Of a DNA stretch of 9,702 nt, positions 1 to 6,662 are shown piece after piece. The stretch is from JBCCGE01 sp039029455. Its GTDB lineage: Bacteria; Pseudomonadota; Gammaproteobacteria; Arenicellales; Poriferihabitantaceae. The translations under genes and the position numbers were made by a program. The stretch lies in NCBI GenBank assembly GCA_039029455.1, contig JBCCGE010000114.1, positions 1-9,702 of the forward strand, given 5' to 3'. How positions within the stretch are numbered: position 1 is the stretch's first letter; the number at the start of each line of letters is the position of its first letter. The notes beneath the pieces are model-generated. The model was not told where the DNA came from. It ran no database searches and worked only from the letters and a program-made list of their open reading frames with translations.

Positions 1-846
1 AGCGCAGGTGTCAAGCTCATCCAGATGATAGAGGAGCGCCGCAGTGAGGAACCAGTCACTCTGCAATACGCCTCTACCTTCGGTGCCACGGTCTCGATGA
101 CACCACACGATCACTGGCTTCTCGGAAACGGAACAGTGCATGAAGGTGAAGTCAGTACGCGACTGGGTTTACCCGCTATTCCCGAGGCCGCCGAAACCGT
201 CGGTGTTGCAAGAGACATCGCATTGATTGAAACCACAGGAGTGCGCGCGCATTTTGATCTGCTGAGCTGCGGACGATCGGCAAAAATGGTTCATGAAGCA
301 CAACGGCGAAAGCTGCCGCTCACCGCCGGAGTGGCCATACACCAGCTTCTGCTCGATGAGAGGGCGGTGGGAGAATTCGACACCATGTGCAAAACTTATC
401 CACCGTTGCGCACAGCAGAAGATAAAAAACAGCTGAGATCAGCTTTAAAACGTGGCGTGATTTCCTGCATATGCTCAGATCACAAGCCCCATGGCAAAGA
501 CGCCAAATTGGCGCCGTTTTCAGAGGCAGCGTCCGGAATTTCAGGACTGGACAGTTTCATGTCATTGGCCTGGTCACTGGTAGCCGATGGTGTCATTGAC
601 CGAATGCAACTGGTATCTGTTGTCAGCTCAAATCCCGCAAGCCTGATAGGCAGTCCCGCGGGTAACCTTGGAGCGGGTTCACCCGCCGACATAATAGTGT
701 TTGACCCCGATCGAAAGTGGACGCTGAACTCGAAATCGATGCTGAGTCGTGGAAAGAATTCTCCTTTCCTTGATTCTTACCGGTGCGGCAAAGTGACCAA
801 AACATGGGTGGCGGGCAAACTCGTGTTCGAGGATGAATCGCACTAA
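1..846 (+). CDS. Dihydroorotase-like protein PyrC' (probably non-catalytic), 3' part
   Basis: This is the C-terminal part of a class I dihydroorotase-like amidohydrolase. The frame is open from base 1, so the ATG at 25 is internal and the gene starts left of the window. Counting from that ATG, visible family motifs are HEGEVSTRLGLPAIP (39-53), PPLR (126-129), SDHKPH (151-156) and GISGLDS (171-177). The end is the usual amidohydrolase closing segment, with PADIIVFDP and then a small beta domain. In catalytic enzymes a metal-binding His sits in an H-x-x-H-S/T-like strand. Here the strand reads H76-F-D-L-L-S-C, so the second His is Leu, while H106 and D152 of later metal-site motifs remain. This matches the PyrC' type that supports aspartate transcarbamoylase (PyrB) in pseudomonads without catalysing the dihydroorotase step. 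If so, pyrB should lie just upstream and an active pyrC elsewhere. The N-terminal HxH metal motif lies outside the window, so the loss of activity is inferred. Confidence 0.85.
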   Translation, partial: SAGVKLIQMIEERRSEEPVTLQYASTFGATVSMTPHDHWLLGNGTVHEGEVSTRLGLPAIPEAAETVGVARDIALIETTGVRAHFDLLSCGRSAKMVHEAQRRKLPLTAGVAIHQLLLDERAVGEFDTMCKTYPPLRTAEDKKQLRSALKRGVISCICSDHKPHGKDAKLAPFSEAASGISGLDSFMSLAWSLVADGVIDRMQLVSVVSSNPASLIGSPAGNLGAGSPADIIVFDPDRKWTLNSKSMLSRGKNSPFLDSYRCGKVTKTWVAGKLVFEDESH

Positions 847-885
847 CCTCCAAGGAAGCTACTGAGTTACATTTTATGTACCGGT

Positions 886-907
886 CGAATCGAGTAAAAT
901 CGATTCG
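886..907. repeat. Perfect 8-bp dyad (CGAATCGA / TCGATTCG)
   Basis: CGAATCGA at 886-893 and TCGATTCG at 900-907 are exact inverted repeats around a 6-base centre, GTAAAA. A -10-like TAAAAT (895-900) lies inside the dyad. A 10-bp palindrome, AATTCGAATT, follows at 918-927 and shares the TTCGAA core. No T-run follows on either strand, so this is not an intrinsic terminator. It could be an operator or a leader hairpin for the methyltransferase gene. No good -35 hexamer stands 16-18 bases upstream of TAAAAT, so a promoter is only a possibility. Confidence 0.5.
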
Positions 908-970
908 CCGCAGGTGCAATTCGAATTTCCGCCAGCAACCCCAATAATCAAACCTCAGAATCAGCGTTCA

Positions 971-1765
971 ATGACCTCTAATACGGAGTCGAACAGAGCC
1001 GACCGCTCAGCTGACGGAACTGCAAGTCCGGATATTCATTCGTCTACACCGAGCTATGCGTCGCGTTTTTCAGGCACAACAGGTCACTGGCTGCTGGACG
1101 TGCAGGATCGGGGCACGCTGGAGTTTCTGGGCGCAGATTTCCTTAACACCATCGGTCTGGGCTCCACGGCGCTGACAGTTCTCGACGTCGGAGGTGGACA
1201 TGGACAGAATGTATCCGCCGTTATCGGTGAGGGGCACAGTCTGACTATTCACGGCAGTGATGAGTCGTGTTCACAAATGATCCGTGACCGTCTCGATCAG
1301 GGGGAGATCGAATTTGCCACCGGCCCGCTGAATAAACTGCCATTTGCAGACAACAGTTTTGATGTCGTGATTTGCTATCGAATGTTCTCCCATATCGACG
1401 ACTGGAAAAACCTTGTTGCTGAAGTTACCCGGGTATCTCGAAATCTGGTGATCGTTGACTATCCAACACTGTGTAGTTTTAATCTGTTCAGTGAATCACT
1501 GTTCAAACTAAAACTTAGAATCGAAAAAAACACGCGTCCATATAAAGTCTTTTCAAGACGGGAAATTCTGCATGAGTTTTCCAGAAACAGTTACAGGATT
1601 GGCGGCGCGCGCAAACAGTTTTTCCTGCCGATGGGATTGCACCGTGCTATTTCTGCGCACCGGGTATCCGCCGCGCTCGAACGCATGTTTCGCGCCATTG
1701 GGTTTACAAGACTCTTTGGCTCTCCTGTAATTGCCTGCTTTAAACCGGTTGAAACAACGCATTGA
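971..1765 (+). CDS. Class I SAM-dependent methyltransferase, substrate unknown
   Basis: The protein is a Rossmann-fold methyltransferase of the Methyltransf_11 type, 264 residues from the ATG at 971. Visible parts are motif I VLDVGGGHG (70-78), which binds S-adenosylmethionine; the end of strand beta-2 with HGSDES (94-99); LPFADNSFDVVI (123-134), the usual motif II region; and the following FSHIDDW segment typical of this family. The C-terminal 80 residues are basic and carry no motif I recognise. A GTG at 914 is in frame and would add 19 residues. I prefer 971 because those 19 residues are low-complexity, and because the GTG lies only 7 bases after a perfect dyad. Neither start has a clear Shine-Dalgarno. 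The gap of over 100 bases from the dihydroorotase-like gene suggests a separate transcript. The substrate could be a small molecule, lipid or quinone; the sequence does not decide. Confidence 0.85.
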   Translation: MTSNTESNRADRSADGTASPDIHSSTPSYASRFSGTTGHWLLDVQDRGTLEFLGADFLNTIGLGSTALTVLDVGGGHGQNVSAVIGEGHSLTIHGSDESCSQMIRDRLDQGEIEFATGPLNKLPFADNSFDVVICYRMFSHIDDWKNLVAEVTRVSRNLVIVDYPTLCSFNLFSESLFKLKLRIEKNTRPYKVFSRREILHEFSRNSYRIGGARKQFFLPMGLHRAISAHRVSAALERMFRAIGFTRLFGSPVIACFKPVETTH

Positions 1766-1808
1766 TTGCGGCCGATTTTAAAAGACACGGCGAATGTAAA
1801 TCAGGCTC

Positions 1809-1918
1809 GAACTTTTTCACCATCACACGCGAGGCACCTTAACGGCTGCTGAAAAAGTTCCCTGAGTGTAATTACGGAATCTTAATTTCACCGCCACCTT
1901 GCGGTAACCCGACACTCA
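1809..1918. repeat. Nested inverted repeats, candidate structured RNA or cruciform upstream of the protease gene
   Basis: Two stems lie side by side in this non-coding gap. Stem A is an exact 11-bp inverted repeat, GAACTTTTTCA (1809-1819) with TGAAAAAGTTC (1850-1860), enclosing 30 bases; a weaker inner stem (1834-1839 with 1844-1849, one mismatch) can form inside it. Two bases later comes stem B, an exact 7-bp repeat, TGAGTGT (1863-1869) with ACACTCA (1912-1918). Stem B encloses a small hairpin, ACCGC (1890-1894) with GCGGT (1901-1905). No U-run follows, so it is not a plain terminator. It may be a 5' leader element of the protease mRNA, a small RNA, or the remnant of a mobile repeat. The pairing is read directly; any function is inference. 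Confidence 0.5.
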
Positions 1919-1928
1919 TTAGTATACG
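1899..1928 (+). promoter_or_regulatory. Possible sigma-70-like promoter for the protease gene
   Basis: TTGCGG (1899-1904) and TATACG (1923-1928) are separated by 18 bases and would place transcription start near 1935, some 25 bases before the ATG. Both hexamers are imperfect matches. If this is the true promoter, the inverted repeats at 1809-1918 would be mostly upstream DNA rather than leader RNA. A sigma-E-type promoter, expected for some Do proteases, was looked for and not found in complete form. Confidence 0.25.
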
Positions 1929-1946
1929 CGTTATCTTAATCTAACC

Positions 1947-1953
1947 AAGGTGA
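1947..1953 (+). promoter_or_regulatory. Strong ribosome binding site of the protease gene
   Basis: AAGGTGA lies 7 bases before the ATG at 1961. It is one of the best Shine-Dalgarno matches in the window and decides this start over the in-frame ATG at 1994. Confidence 0.75.
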
Positions 1954-1960
1954 CATCCGT

Positions 1961-3487
1961 ATGATCTCTCGAGGACCCCAAACCGCGATTTCAATGCCCC
2001 GTCGGCTCGCCGGCATCGGCCTGGCGACCTTTCTTGTCGCAGGTGCGGCGGCAGTTTCGTGGTCCGAAGCAGTAGCGAAAGCAAACCCGGAGCACGCGGC
2101 TGCAAACCTCAAAGAAGTCAACGTCAACAACGGTTTCGCGGATCTGGTTGATGCGGTTAAACCGGCTGTTGTAAATATTTCAGTGACCATGAGTGCGGCC
2201 GGAAATAACAGGCTGCCCGAAATCGGCAAGCATGCCCCTCAGCTTGAAGAGTTTTTTAAACGCTACTTTGGCAATCCTGATGGCCCGGCAACCCCGGACA
2301 ACGATTCACAACGCCGTATTCGAAAAACTGCAGCTGTGGGTTCAGGTTTCGTAATCGATCCCACCGGTCTCGTCGTGACAAACAATCATGTCATTGAAAA
2401 TGCTGAGGAGATTGAAGTCGTATTCGACGATGGCACCCGACTGCCGGCCACACTTCGCGGTACCGACAGTAAAACTGATCTGGCGCTGCTCGAAGTGAAC
2501 GCGGATAACGCGTTACCGTATGTAAAATTTGGCAAGTCGGAGCAGGCACGTATTGGAGACTGGGTGGTCGCGATCGGCAACCCGTTCGGTCTGGGCGGCA
2601 CCACGACTAAAGGCATTATATCCGCGCGTGGCCGGGACATTCGCTCTGGTCCTCTGGATGACTTTATCCAGATCGACGCACCTATAAATCGCGGCAACTC
2701 CGGCGGTCCACTGTTCAATACGCGGGGTGAAGTCATCGGCGTCAACAGTGCGATTTACTCTCCAAATGGTGGCAGTGTCGGTATCGGTTTTGCGATTCCG
2801 TCAGAAATGGCGAGCAACGTAATTGCTCAACTTCAGGAAAATGGTACGGTTCAGCGCGGATTTCTTGGCGTCCACATCCAGGAGGTCTCGAAAGAAATCG
2901 CCGATAGTCTGGGATTGGACAAAGCGATCGGAGCACTGGTTACCGAAGTAATGCCGGATAGTCCCGCAGAGCGCGCAGGAATTGAGTCTGGAGATGTCAT
3001 CATCACCTACGACGGCAAGGAAGTCACAAGGATGCGTGACTTGCCCAAACTTGTCGCTGTTACTGAAAAAGACAAACAGGTCGAAGTCGACGTCTGGAGA
3101 AACGATGCGTCTGTGACCATCGATGTTCAGGTTGGATTTAACGCCGATGAGGTCGTCGCGTCATCAGGCTCTCAATCAGATAAGAAAAGTAACCATCAGC
3201 TGGGACTTCAGCTTGATCGCGTGACGGATGAAACCCGTCAGAAATACAACCTGGATCCGGAATCCGTCGGAGTCGTAATAGTCGATATCGATCCGGCAAG
3301 TTCAGCCGCAGAGCGCGGGTTAACGCCCGGCGATGTCATTCGAAAAGTCGGAAGTCAAAAAGTTGAGACTCCCGAAGATGTTCGCGATGCAATTGCGGCA
3401 TCAGAGAAGGCCAACAAGGAATCGGTATTGCTCCTGGTTGAGCGTGATAGTCGGACTCGATTCATAGTCGTCCCGATGGCTTCCTAA
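1961..3487 (+). CDS. Do/DegQ/MucD-family periplasmic serine endoprotease
   Basis: This 508-residue HtrA-type protease degrades misfolded envelope proteins. The N-terminus has an Arg pair (14-15) and a hydrophobic stretch (about 17-33) ending in an A-K-A site (39-41), which fits a signal peptide and periplasmic export. The trypsin-like domain follows, with the triad in family motifs: H143 in TNNHVI, D173 in KTDLALL and S247 in RGNSGGPL. PDZ1 spans about 300-390 (GFLGVHIQ; SPAERAGIESGDVI) and PDZ2 about 413-500 (LGLQL; SSAAERGLTPGDVI). Two PDZ domains and this length fit DegP, DegQ and MucD, and sequence alone does not choose among them. The start at 1961 has a strong Shine-Dalgarno. The neighbours on both sides are unrelated in function, and no rpoE-mucA-rseB genes lie beside it, unlike the usual mucD setting. 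It is probably transcribed alone. Confidence 0.95.
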   Translation: MISRGPQTAISMPRRLAGIGLATFLVAGAAAVSWSEAVAKANPEHAAANLKEVNVNNGFADLVDAVKPAVVNISVTMSAAGNNRLPEIGKHAPQLEEFFKRYFGNPDGPATPDNDSQRRIRKTAAVGSGFVIDPTGLVVTNNHVIENAEEIEVVFDDGTRLPATLRGTDSKTDLALLEVNADNALPYVKFGKSEQARIGDWVVAIGNPFGLGGTTTKGIISARGRDIRSGPLDDFIQIDAPINRGNSGGPLFNTRGEVIGVNSAIYSPNGGSVGIGFAIPSEMASNVIAQLQENGTVQRGFLGVHIQEVSKEIADSLGLDKAIGALVTEVMPDSPAERAGIESGDVIITYDGKEVTRMRDLPKLVAVTEKDKQVEVDVWRNDASVTIDVQVGFNADEVVASSGSQSDKKSNHQLGLQLDRVTDETRQKYNLDPESVGVVIVDIDPASSAAERGLTPGDVIRKVGSQKVETPEDVRDAIAASEKANKESVLLLVERDSRTRFIVVPMAS

Positions 3488-3521
3488 GCGCAACGAAAGA
3501 TAACCTCACACTGTTGTATTC

Positions 3522-3544
3522 GCACAGGGACGTGCTTGTTTTAT
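3522..3544 (+). terminator. Weak candidate intrinsic terminator after the protease gene
   Basis: GCAC (3522-3525) and GTGC (3532-3535) can form a 4-bp stem around AGGGAC, followed by TTGTTTTAT. The T-rich tail is suitable but the stem is short, so termination would be weak. It lies 35 bases after the protease stop codon and before the cysE promoter region. Confidence 0.3.
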
Positions 3545-3592
3545 CTCTTCAACTTCATCGATCTGCTCCTGCGGAACTGCGTGCGCATGAAC

Positions 3593-3598
3593 TATAAT
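3593..3598 (+). promoter_or_regulatory. Perfect -10 hexamer upstream of cysE
   Basis: TATAAT at 3593-3598 matches the sigma-70 consensus exactly and would start transcription near 3605, about 22 bases before the cysE ATG. No good -35 hexamer stands 16-18 bases upstream and there is no TGn extension, so an activator may be needed. A 4-bp inverted repeat, CGGG/CCCG (3601-3604 and 3612-3615), lies at the predicted transcript start. This would be the main promoter of the cysE-to-J-protein operon. Confidence 0.4.
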
Positions 3599-3627
3599 GG
3601 CGGGGTCAATTCCCGATACTATTCGCT

Positions 3628-4440
3628 ATGCAGCTTGTGCGAAGCCCCAGCGAACCGGCAGAAGAGAACGCTAACCAGATCTGGCGTGCGATCCGTAAAG
3701 AAGTTCAAACCGTTCTTGTTTCTGAGCCGCTGCTGACAGAATTCATGCGGCCGATCGTGCTCAGGCACGAGAACATTGGTCAGGCTCTCGCCGCCCTGCT
3801 CGCTCAGAAAATGTCATGCCCGACACTGTCCGAAGGAACACTTGAAGACCTCATACTGGAGGCTTTGGATAGCGACCCGTACATAACTCATGCGGCCAGC
3901 AGAGATCTGGAGGCATTTTTCGAGAGAGATCCTGCCTGCGACCGGTATTCTGTCCCCTTTCTTTATCACAAGGGTTTTCAGGGACTGCAGATGCATCGGG
4001 TTGGTCACTGGTTGTGGCATCAAGGTCGTCAGGAGCTTGCTCATTATATCCAGAGCCGAATCAGTGAGACCTTTGCACTCGATATTCACCCCGCGGCGAA
4101 AATTGGTCATGGAATACTGATCGATCACGCGACTTCTCTGGTCATCGGTGAAACAGCTGTTGTAGGCAACAATGTATCGATGTTGCATGAAGTCACTCTG
4201 GGCGGCACCGGGAAGCAGTCCGGGGACCGTCATCCTAAAATTGGCACCGGAGTCCTGATTGGCGCGGGAGCAAAGATACTGGGGAATGTCGCCGTTGGCG
4301 ATGGCGCAAAGATAGGTGCCGGCAGCGTAGTCCTTGACAATGTAGCTTCAGGTTCTACTGTCGCGGGTGTTCCGGCCAAACCTGTTGGCCAAACCGGTTT
4401 GATTGCACCGGCTCTGGAAATGGATCACTCAATAAAATGA
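3628..4440 (+). CDS. cysE: Serine O-acetyltransferase
   Basis: CysE transfers acetyl from acetyl-CoA to L-serine, giving O-acetylserine, the precursor that cysteine synthase turns into cysteine in the cytoplasm. The protein has 270 residues, like the long E. coli form (273), with the full alpha-helical N-terminal domain (about 15-140: RHENIGQAL, DPACDRYS, LYHKGFQGLQ, RVGHWLWHQGR). A left-handed beta-helix follows (about 150-250) with hexapeptide repeats. The catalytic pair appears as D152 in DIHPAAKIG and H167 in DHATS, with the same 15-residue spacing as in E. coli. VTLGGTGK and GDRHPKIG are the usual substrate and CoA-binding loops. The C-terminus ends Ser-Ile-Lys, whereas E. coli CysE ends in Ile, the residue that docks in cysteine synthase. 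The start has no strong Shine-Dalgarno but fits family length. It heads a tight group of four genes. Confidence 0.96.
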   Translation: MQLVRSPSEPAEENANQIWRAIRKEVQTVLVSEPLLTEFMRPIVLRHENIGQALAALLAQKMSCPTLSEGTLEDLILEALDSDPYITHAASRDLEAFFERDPACDRYSVPFLYHKGFQGLQMHRVGHWLWHQGRQELAHYIQSRISETFALDIHPAAKIGHGILIDHATSLVIGETAVVGNNVSMLHEVTLGGTGKQSGDRHPKIGTGVLIGAGAKILGNVAVGDGAKIGAGSVVLDNVASGSTVAGVPAKPVGQTGLIAPALEMDHSIK

Positions 4441-4470
4441 ACTTCATCACAGCTAATATCACTTCGAAAA

Positions 4471-4854
4471 ATGTTATTTGAAAAAGTTATCTTTGCATTC
4501 TTTATTCTATTGGCCCTGACTTTGAATTTCGGTTTTTTTCTCGGGGAAATGTCTAATCCGGCACACCACAACGTGTTTGAGCTTTTCGCCGCTGTCGTCG
4601 TCAGCCTGATTGCGACTTTAATGAAGTTTGGCGATAAATCTCACCTCGGCACTGTTCTGCTGGCTTCAAGTCTGGTAGCAGATCTGCAACTGATTGCCGC
4701 CTGTGTTGTCTGGGCCGTAGCGGTCTACGGCACTGGAACGGGACTGACCGAATCTACCATGGCGAGTATCGTCTCACTCTCAGGTGGCGCCCTGCTCGCA
4801 AACATCGTTTCCGTCGTCATTCTGACTGCAGAAACGACACTGCACCGACACTGA
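4471..4854 (+). CDS. Small four-helix inner membrane protein (DUF6394-like)
   Basis: The 127-residue protein is almost entirely membrane. Four hydrophobic segments can be seen at about 4-24, 36-53, 60-85 and 98-120, joined by short loops. There is no signal peptide cleavage site and no enzyme motif. Conserved-looking stretches are LTLNFGFFLGE (16-26), a His pair in the first loop (32-33), SSLVADLQLIAA (66-77) and MASIVSLSGGALLANIVSVV (97-116). From memory this matches the uncharacterised family DUF6394, which I recall next to potassium-channel genes; a Pfam search would settle it. It starts 30 bases after cysE and ends 38 bases before the channel gene, so it is very likely cotranscribed with both. 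It might be a channel partner or subunit, but that is inference from position only. Confidence 0.8.
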   Translation: MLFEKVIFAFFILLALTLNFGFFLGEMSNPAHHNVFELFAAVVVSLIATLMKFGDKSHLGTVLLASSLVADLQLIAACVVWAVAVYGTGTGLTESTMASIVSLSGGALLANIVSVVILTAETTLHRH

Positions 4855-4892
4855 TTCCGCCCAGTATCACCTCTATCGCGAGGAAAACGGGG

Positions 4893-6623
4893 ATGCAGCA
4901 CGTATTTTTTCTCATCATGCGACGCATGAGAACGCCACTGATCGTATTGATCAGTGTCTATGCGATCTCAGTGCTCGGTTTTGTGCTGATTCCGGGACTG
5001 GACCCAAATGGAAACCCAGTACAGATGGACTTTTTCCATGCGTTCTACTTTGTCAGTTTCATGGGTTCAACCATTGGATTTGGCGAAATACCCTACCCGT
5101 TTACCGGAGCACAGAGACTGTGGACGCTATTCACGATCTACGCAACAGTCGTTTCCTGGCTGTATGCGATTGGTACGCTGATATCACTGGCCCAGACTCC
5201 GGCGTTCAAGGCCGCAGTGACGCGAAACAGCTTTGTCAAACGCGTAAAAAAAATCAAGCAGCCGTTTTACCTGATCTGTGGCTACGGGGACACCGGAAAG
5301 CTTTTGGTGCATGCATTGAGCAATCTGGGGAATTATTGTGTGGTTGTGGATAAAGAGCACAGCCGAATCAGCGAACTTGATCTTGAAACCCTCCCTTATC
5401 ATGTCGCCACTCTGCACGCAGATGCCTCTGACACTGAAACTTTGCGACAGGCCGGGCTCGAGAGTTCACGCTGTACCGCTGTCGTTGCAGTTACCCGGGA
5501 CGGTGAGGTCAATCTGAAAATTGCGGTAGCCAGCAAGCTGCTGAATCCGGAACTCACCGTTTACTGCTGGGCTGAGACGGACGACATTGGTGACAACATG
5601 GCGTCTTTTGGCACGGATCATGTGATTAATCCATATAGAATTTTTGCGCAACGGTTATCAAGCGCACTGGATTCACCCAGTCAGTATCTTTTGGAAGAAT
5701 GGTTGTCTTCGTCGGGACAACAGAACCTGTGCAGGCCATTGCTTCCGCCGAGCGGTCACTGGGTCTTATGTGGTTTCGGACGCTTTGGCTCTGCAGTTTT
5801 TGAGACCCTCACCAGGCACGGTATGACGGTCACAGTGGTTGAGAGTCGTCCTGACCTTTGTTTCCCACCAGAAGGCAGCGTTGTCGGTCGAGGTACCGAA
5901 GCGATAACGCTGCAAAAGGCCGGAATCGAAAAAGCAGTGGGCATTATTGCCGGCACCGATCACGATGTGAACAATCTGTCTATTATCATGACGGCAAAGA
6001 CGGTAAATCCTGAATTGTTCACGATCGCCCGCCAGGAGTATTCCTCCAATCGTGATATTTTCGACGCAGCCAATATTGATCTGGTTGGCAATCACAGTGA
6101 ACTTATAGCCGGACAATTGATGGCGCGCATGACGACCCCGCTTACATCAACGTTTATCCAGCTTGCCTCCGGACAGACCGAAAAGTGGGCGAAGTCACTT
6201 ACTGACAGACTTGCGAAACAATCGGGAGAATCCAATCCTTCGAGCTGGGTAATTTCTCTTACACCGCAGCGAGCATCTGCCGTAATGAATCACTTTCGCT
6301 CAGGCGGACTACTGGAGCTCAGACATCTGCTAATGCATCCCGCAAAACGACGGATAAAACTGGCCTGCACAGCGCTCATGATTCAGCGTCGTTCTGGAGA
6401 GCTGCTGCTTCCGGAAGACAAAACCCCGCTGCACCCTCACGATCGAATATTGTTTGCAGGTGAAGAAGGATCAAAGCAGAAAATTATGCACATTTGTGCC
6501 TCTGCAGATGTTCTGCATTACATGCGCACAGGAGAAAATCGCCCGTCGGGCTACTTTTGGAACTGGGTGACAACAAAGTTCAGACCACGAAACCCCGAGG
6601 CAAGTGCCGTTGATGACTCTTGA
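4893..6623 (+). CDS. Two-TM potassium-channel-like protein with two RCK/TrkA-N domains
   Basis: The 576-residue protein has an ion channel module followed by ligand-binding domains. TM1 is about 14-36, the pore helix about 46-59, and the selectivity filter is T60-I-G-F-G-E65 in place of the common TVGYGD; TM2 is about 74-100. Two Rossmann-type RCK/TrkA-N domains follow. The first (about 124-265) has G130-Y-G-D-T-G135 and D153 at the end of strand 2. The second (about 289-425) has G294-F-G-R-F-G299 and E317. An acidic residue at that position usually favours NAD(H) over NADP(H). A C-terminal TrkA-C-like part (about 455-525) ends with PLHPHDRILFAG. AGGA at 4881-4884 lies 8 bases before the ATG. 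It would form a tetrameric inner-membrane pore gated from the cytoplasm. Both RCK domains are in one chain, whereas MthK has one. The permeant ion is inferred. Confidence 0.9.
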   Translation: MQHVFFLIMRRMRTPLIVLISVYAISVLGFVLIPGLDPNGNPVQMDFFHAFYFVSFMGSTIGFGEIPYPFTGAQRLWTLFTIYATVVSWLYAIGTLISLAQTPAFKAAVTRNSFVKRVKKIKQPFYLICGYGDTGKLLVHALSNLGNYCVVVDKEHSRISELDLETLPYHVATLHADASDTETLRQAGLESSRCTAVVAVTRDGEVNLKIAVASKLLNPELTVYCWAETDDIGDNMASFGTDHVINPYRIFAQRLSSALDSPSQYLLEEWLSSSGQQNLCRPLLPPSGHWVLCGFGRFGSAVFETLTRHGMTVTVVESRPDLCFPPEGSVVGRGTEAITLQKAGIEKAVGIIAGTDHDVNNLSIIMTAKTVNPELFTIARQEYSSNRDIFDAANIDLVGNHSELIAGQLMARMTTPLTSTFIQLASGQTEKWAKSLTDRLAKQSGESNPSSWVISLTPQRASAVMNHFRSGGLLELRHLLMHPAKRRIKLACTALMIQRRSGELLLPEDKTPLHPHDRILFAGEEGSKQKIMHICASADVLHYMRTGENRPSGYFWNWVTTKFRPRNPEASAVDDS

Positions 6624-6662
6624 GCACCGCAGGCAGACCGACCTTCTGGTTTAAAATTAAAT

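Noticed and set aside
1809..1838. Sigma-E promoter, because GAACTT (1809-1814) matches the -35 core and a protease gene follows
   Set aside because: No TCTGA-like -10 stands 15-17 bases downstream on the plus strand, nor for the mirrored GGAACTT on the minus strand. The hexamers are explained as arms of the inverted repeat.
2386..2745. 119-codon open frame on the minus strand inside the protease gene
   Set aside because: It mirrors the trypsin-like domain of a clear gene, has no recognisable domain, and its composition is that of an antisense shadow.
3536..3736. Short plus-strand open frame spanning the cysE promoter and 5' end
   Set aside because: It overlaps the cysE start in another frame, has no Shine-Dalgarno and no similarity I can see.
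3814..4233. 139-codon open frame on the minus strand inside cysE
   Set aside because: cysE is certain by catalytic motifs; the antisense frame shows no motif or ribosome site.
5766..6116. 116-codon open frame on the minus strand inside the channel gene
   Set aside because: It covers the second RCK domain in antisense and has no family resemblance.
6641..6662. TAAAAT-like promoter directly before the J-protein gene
   Set aside because: It is too close to the ATG for a normal leader, and the short intergenic gap favours read-through from the channel gene.
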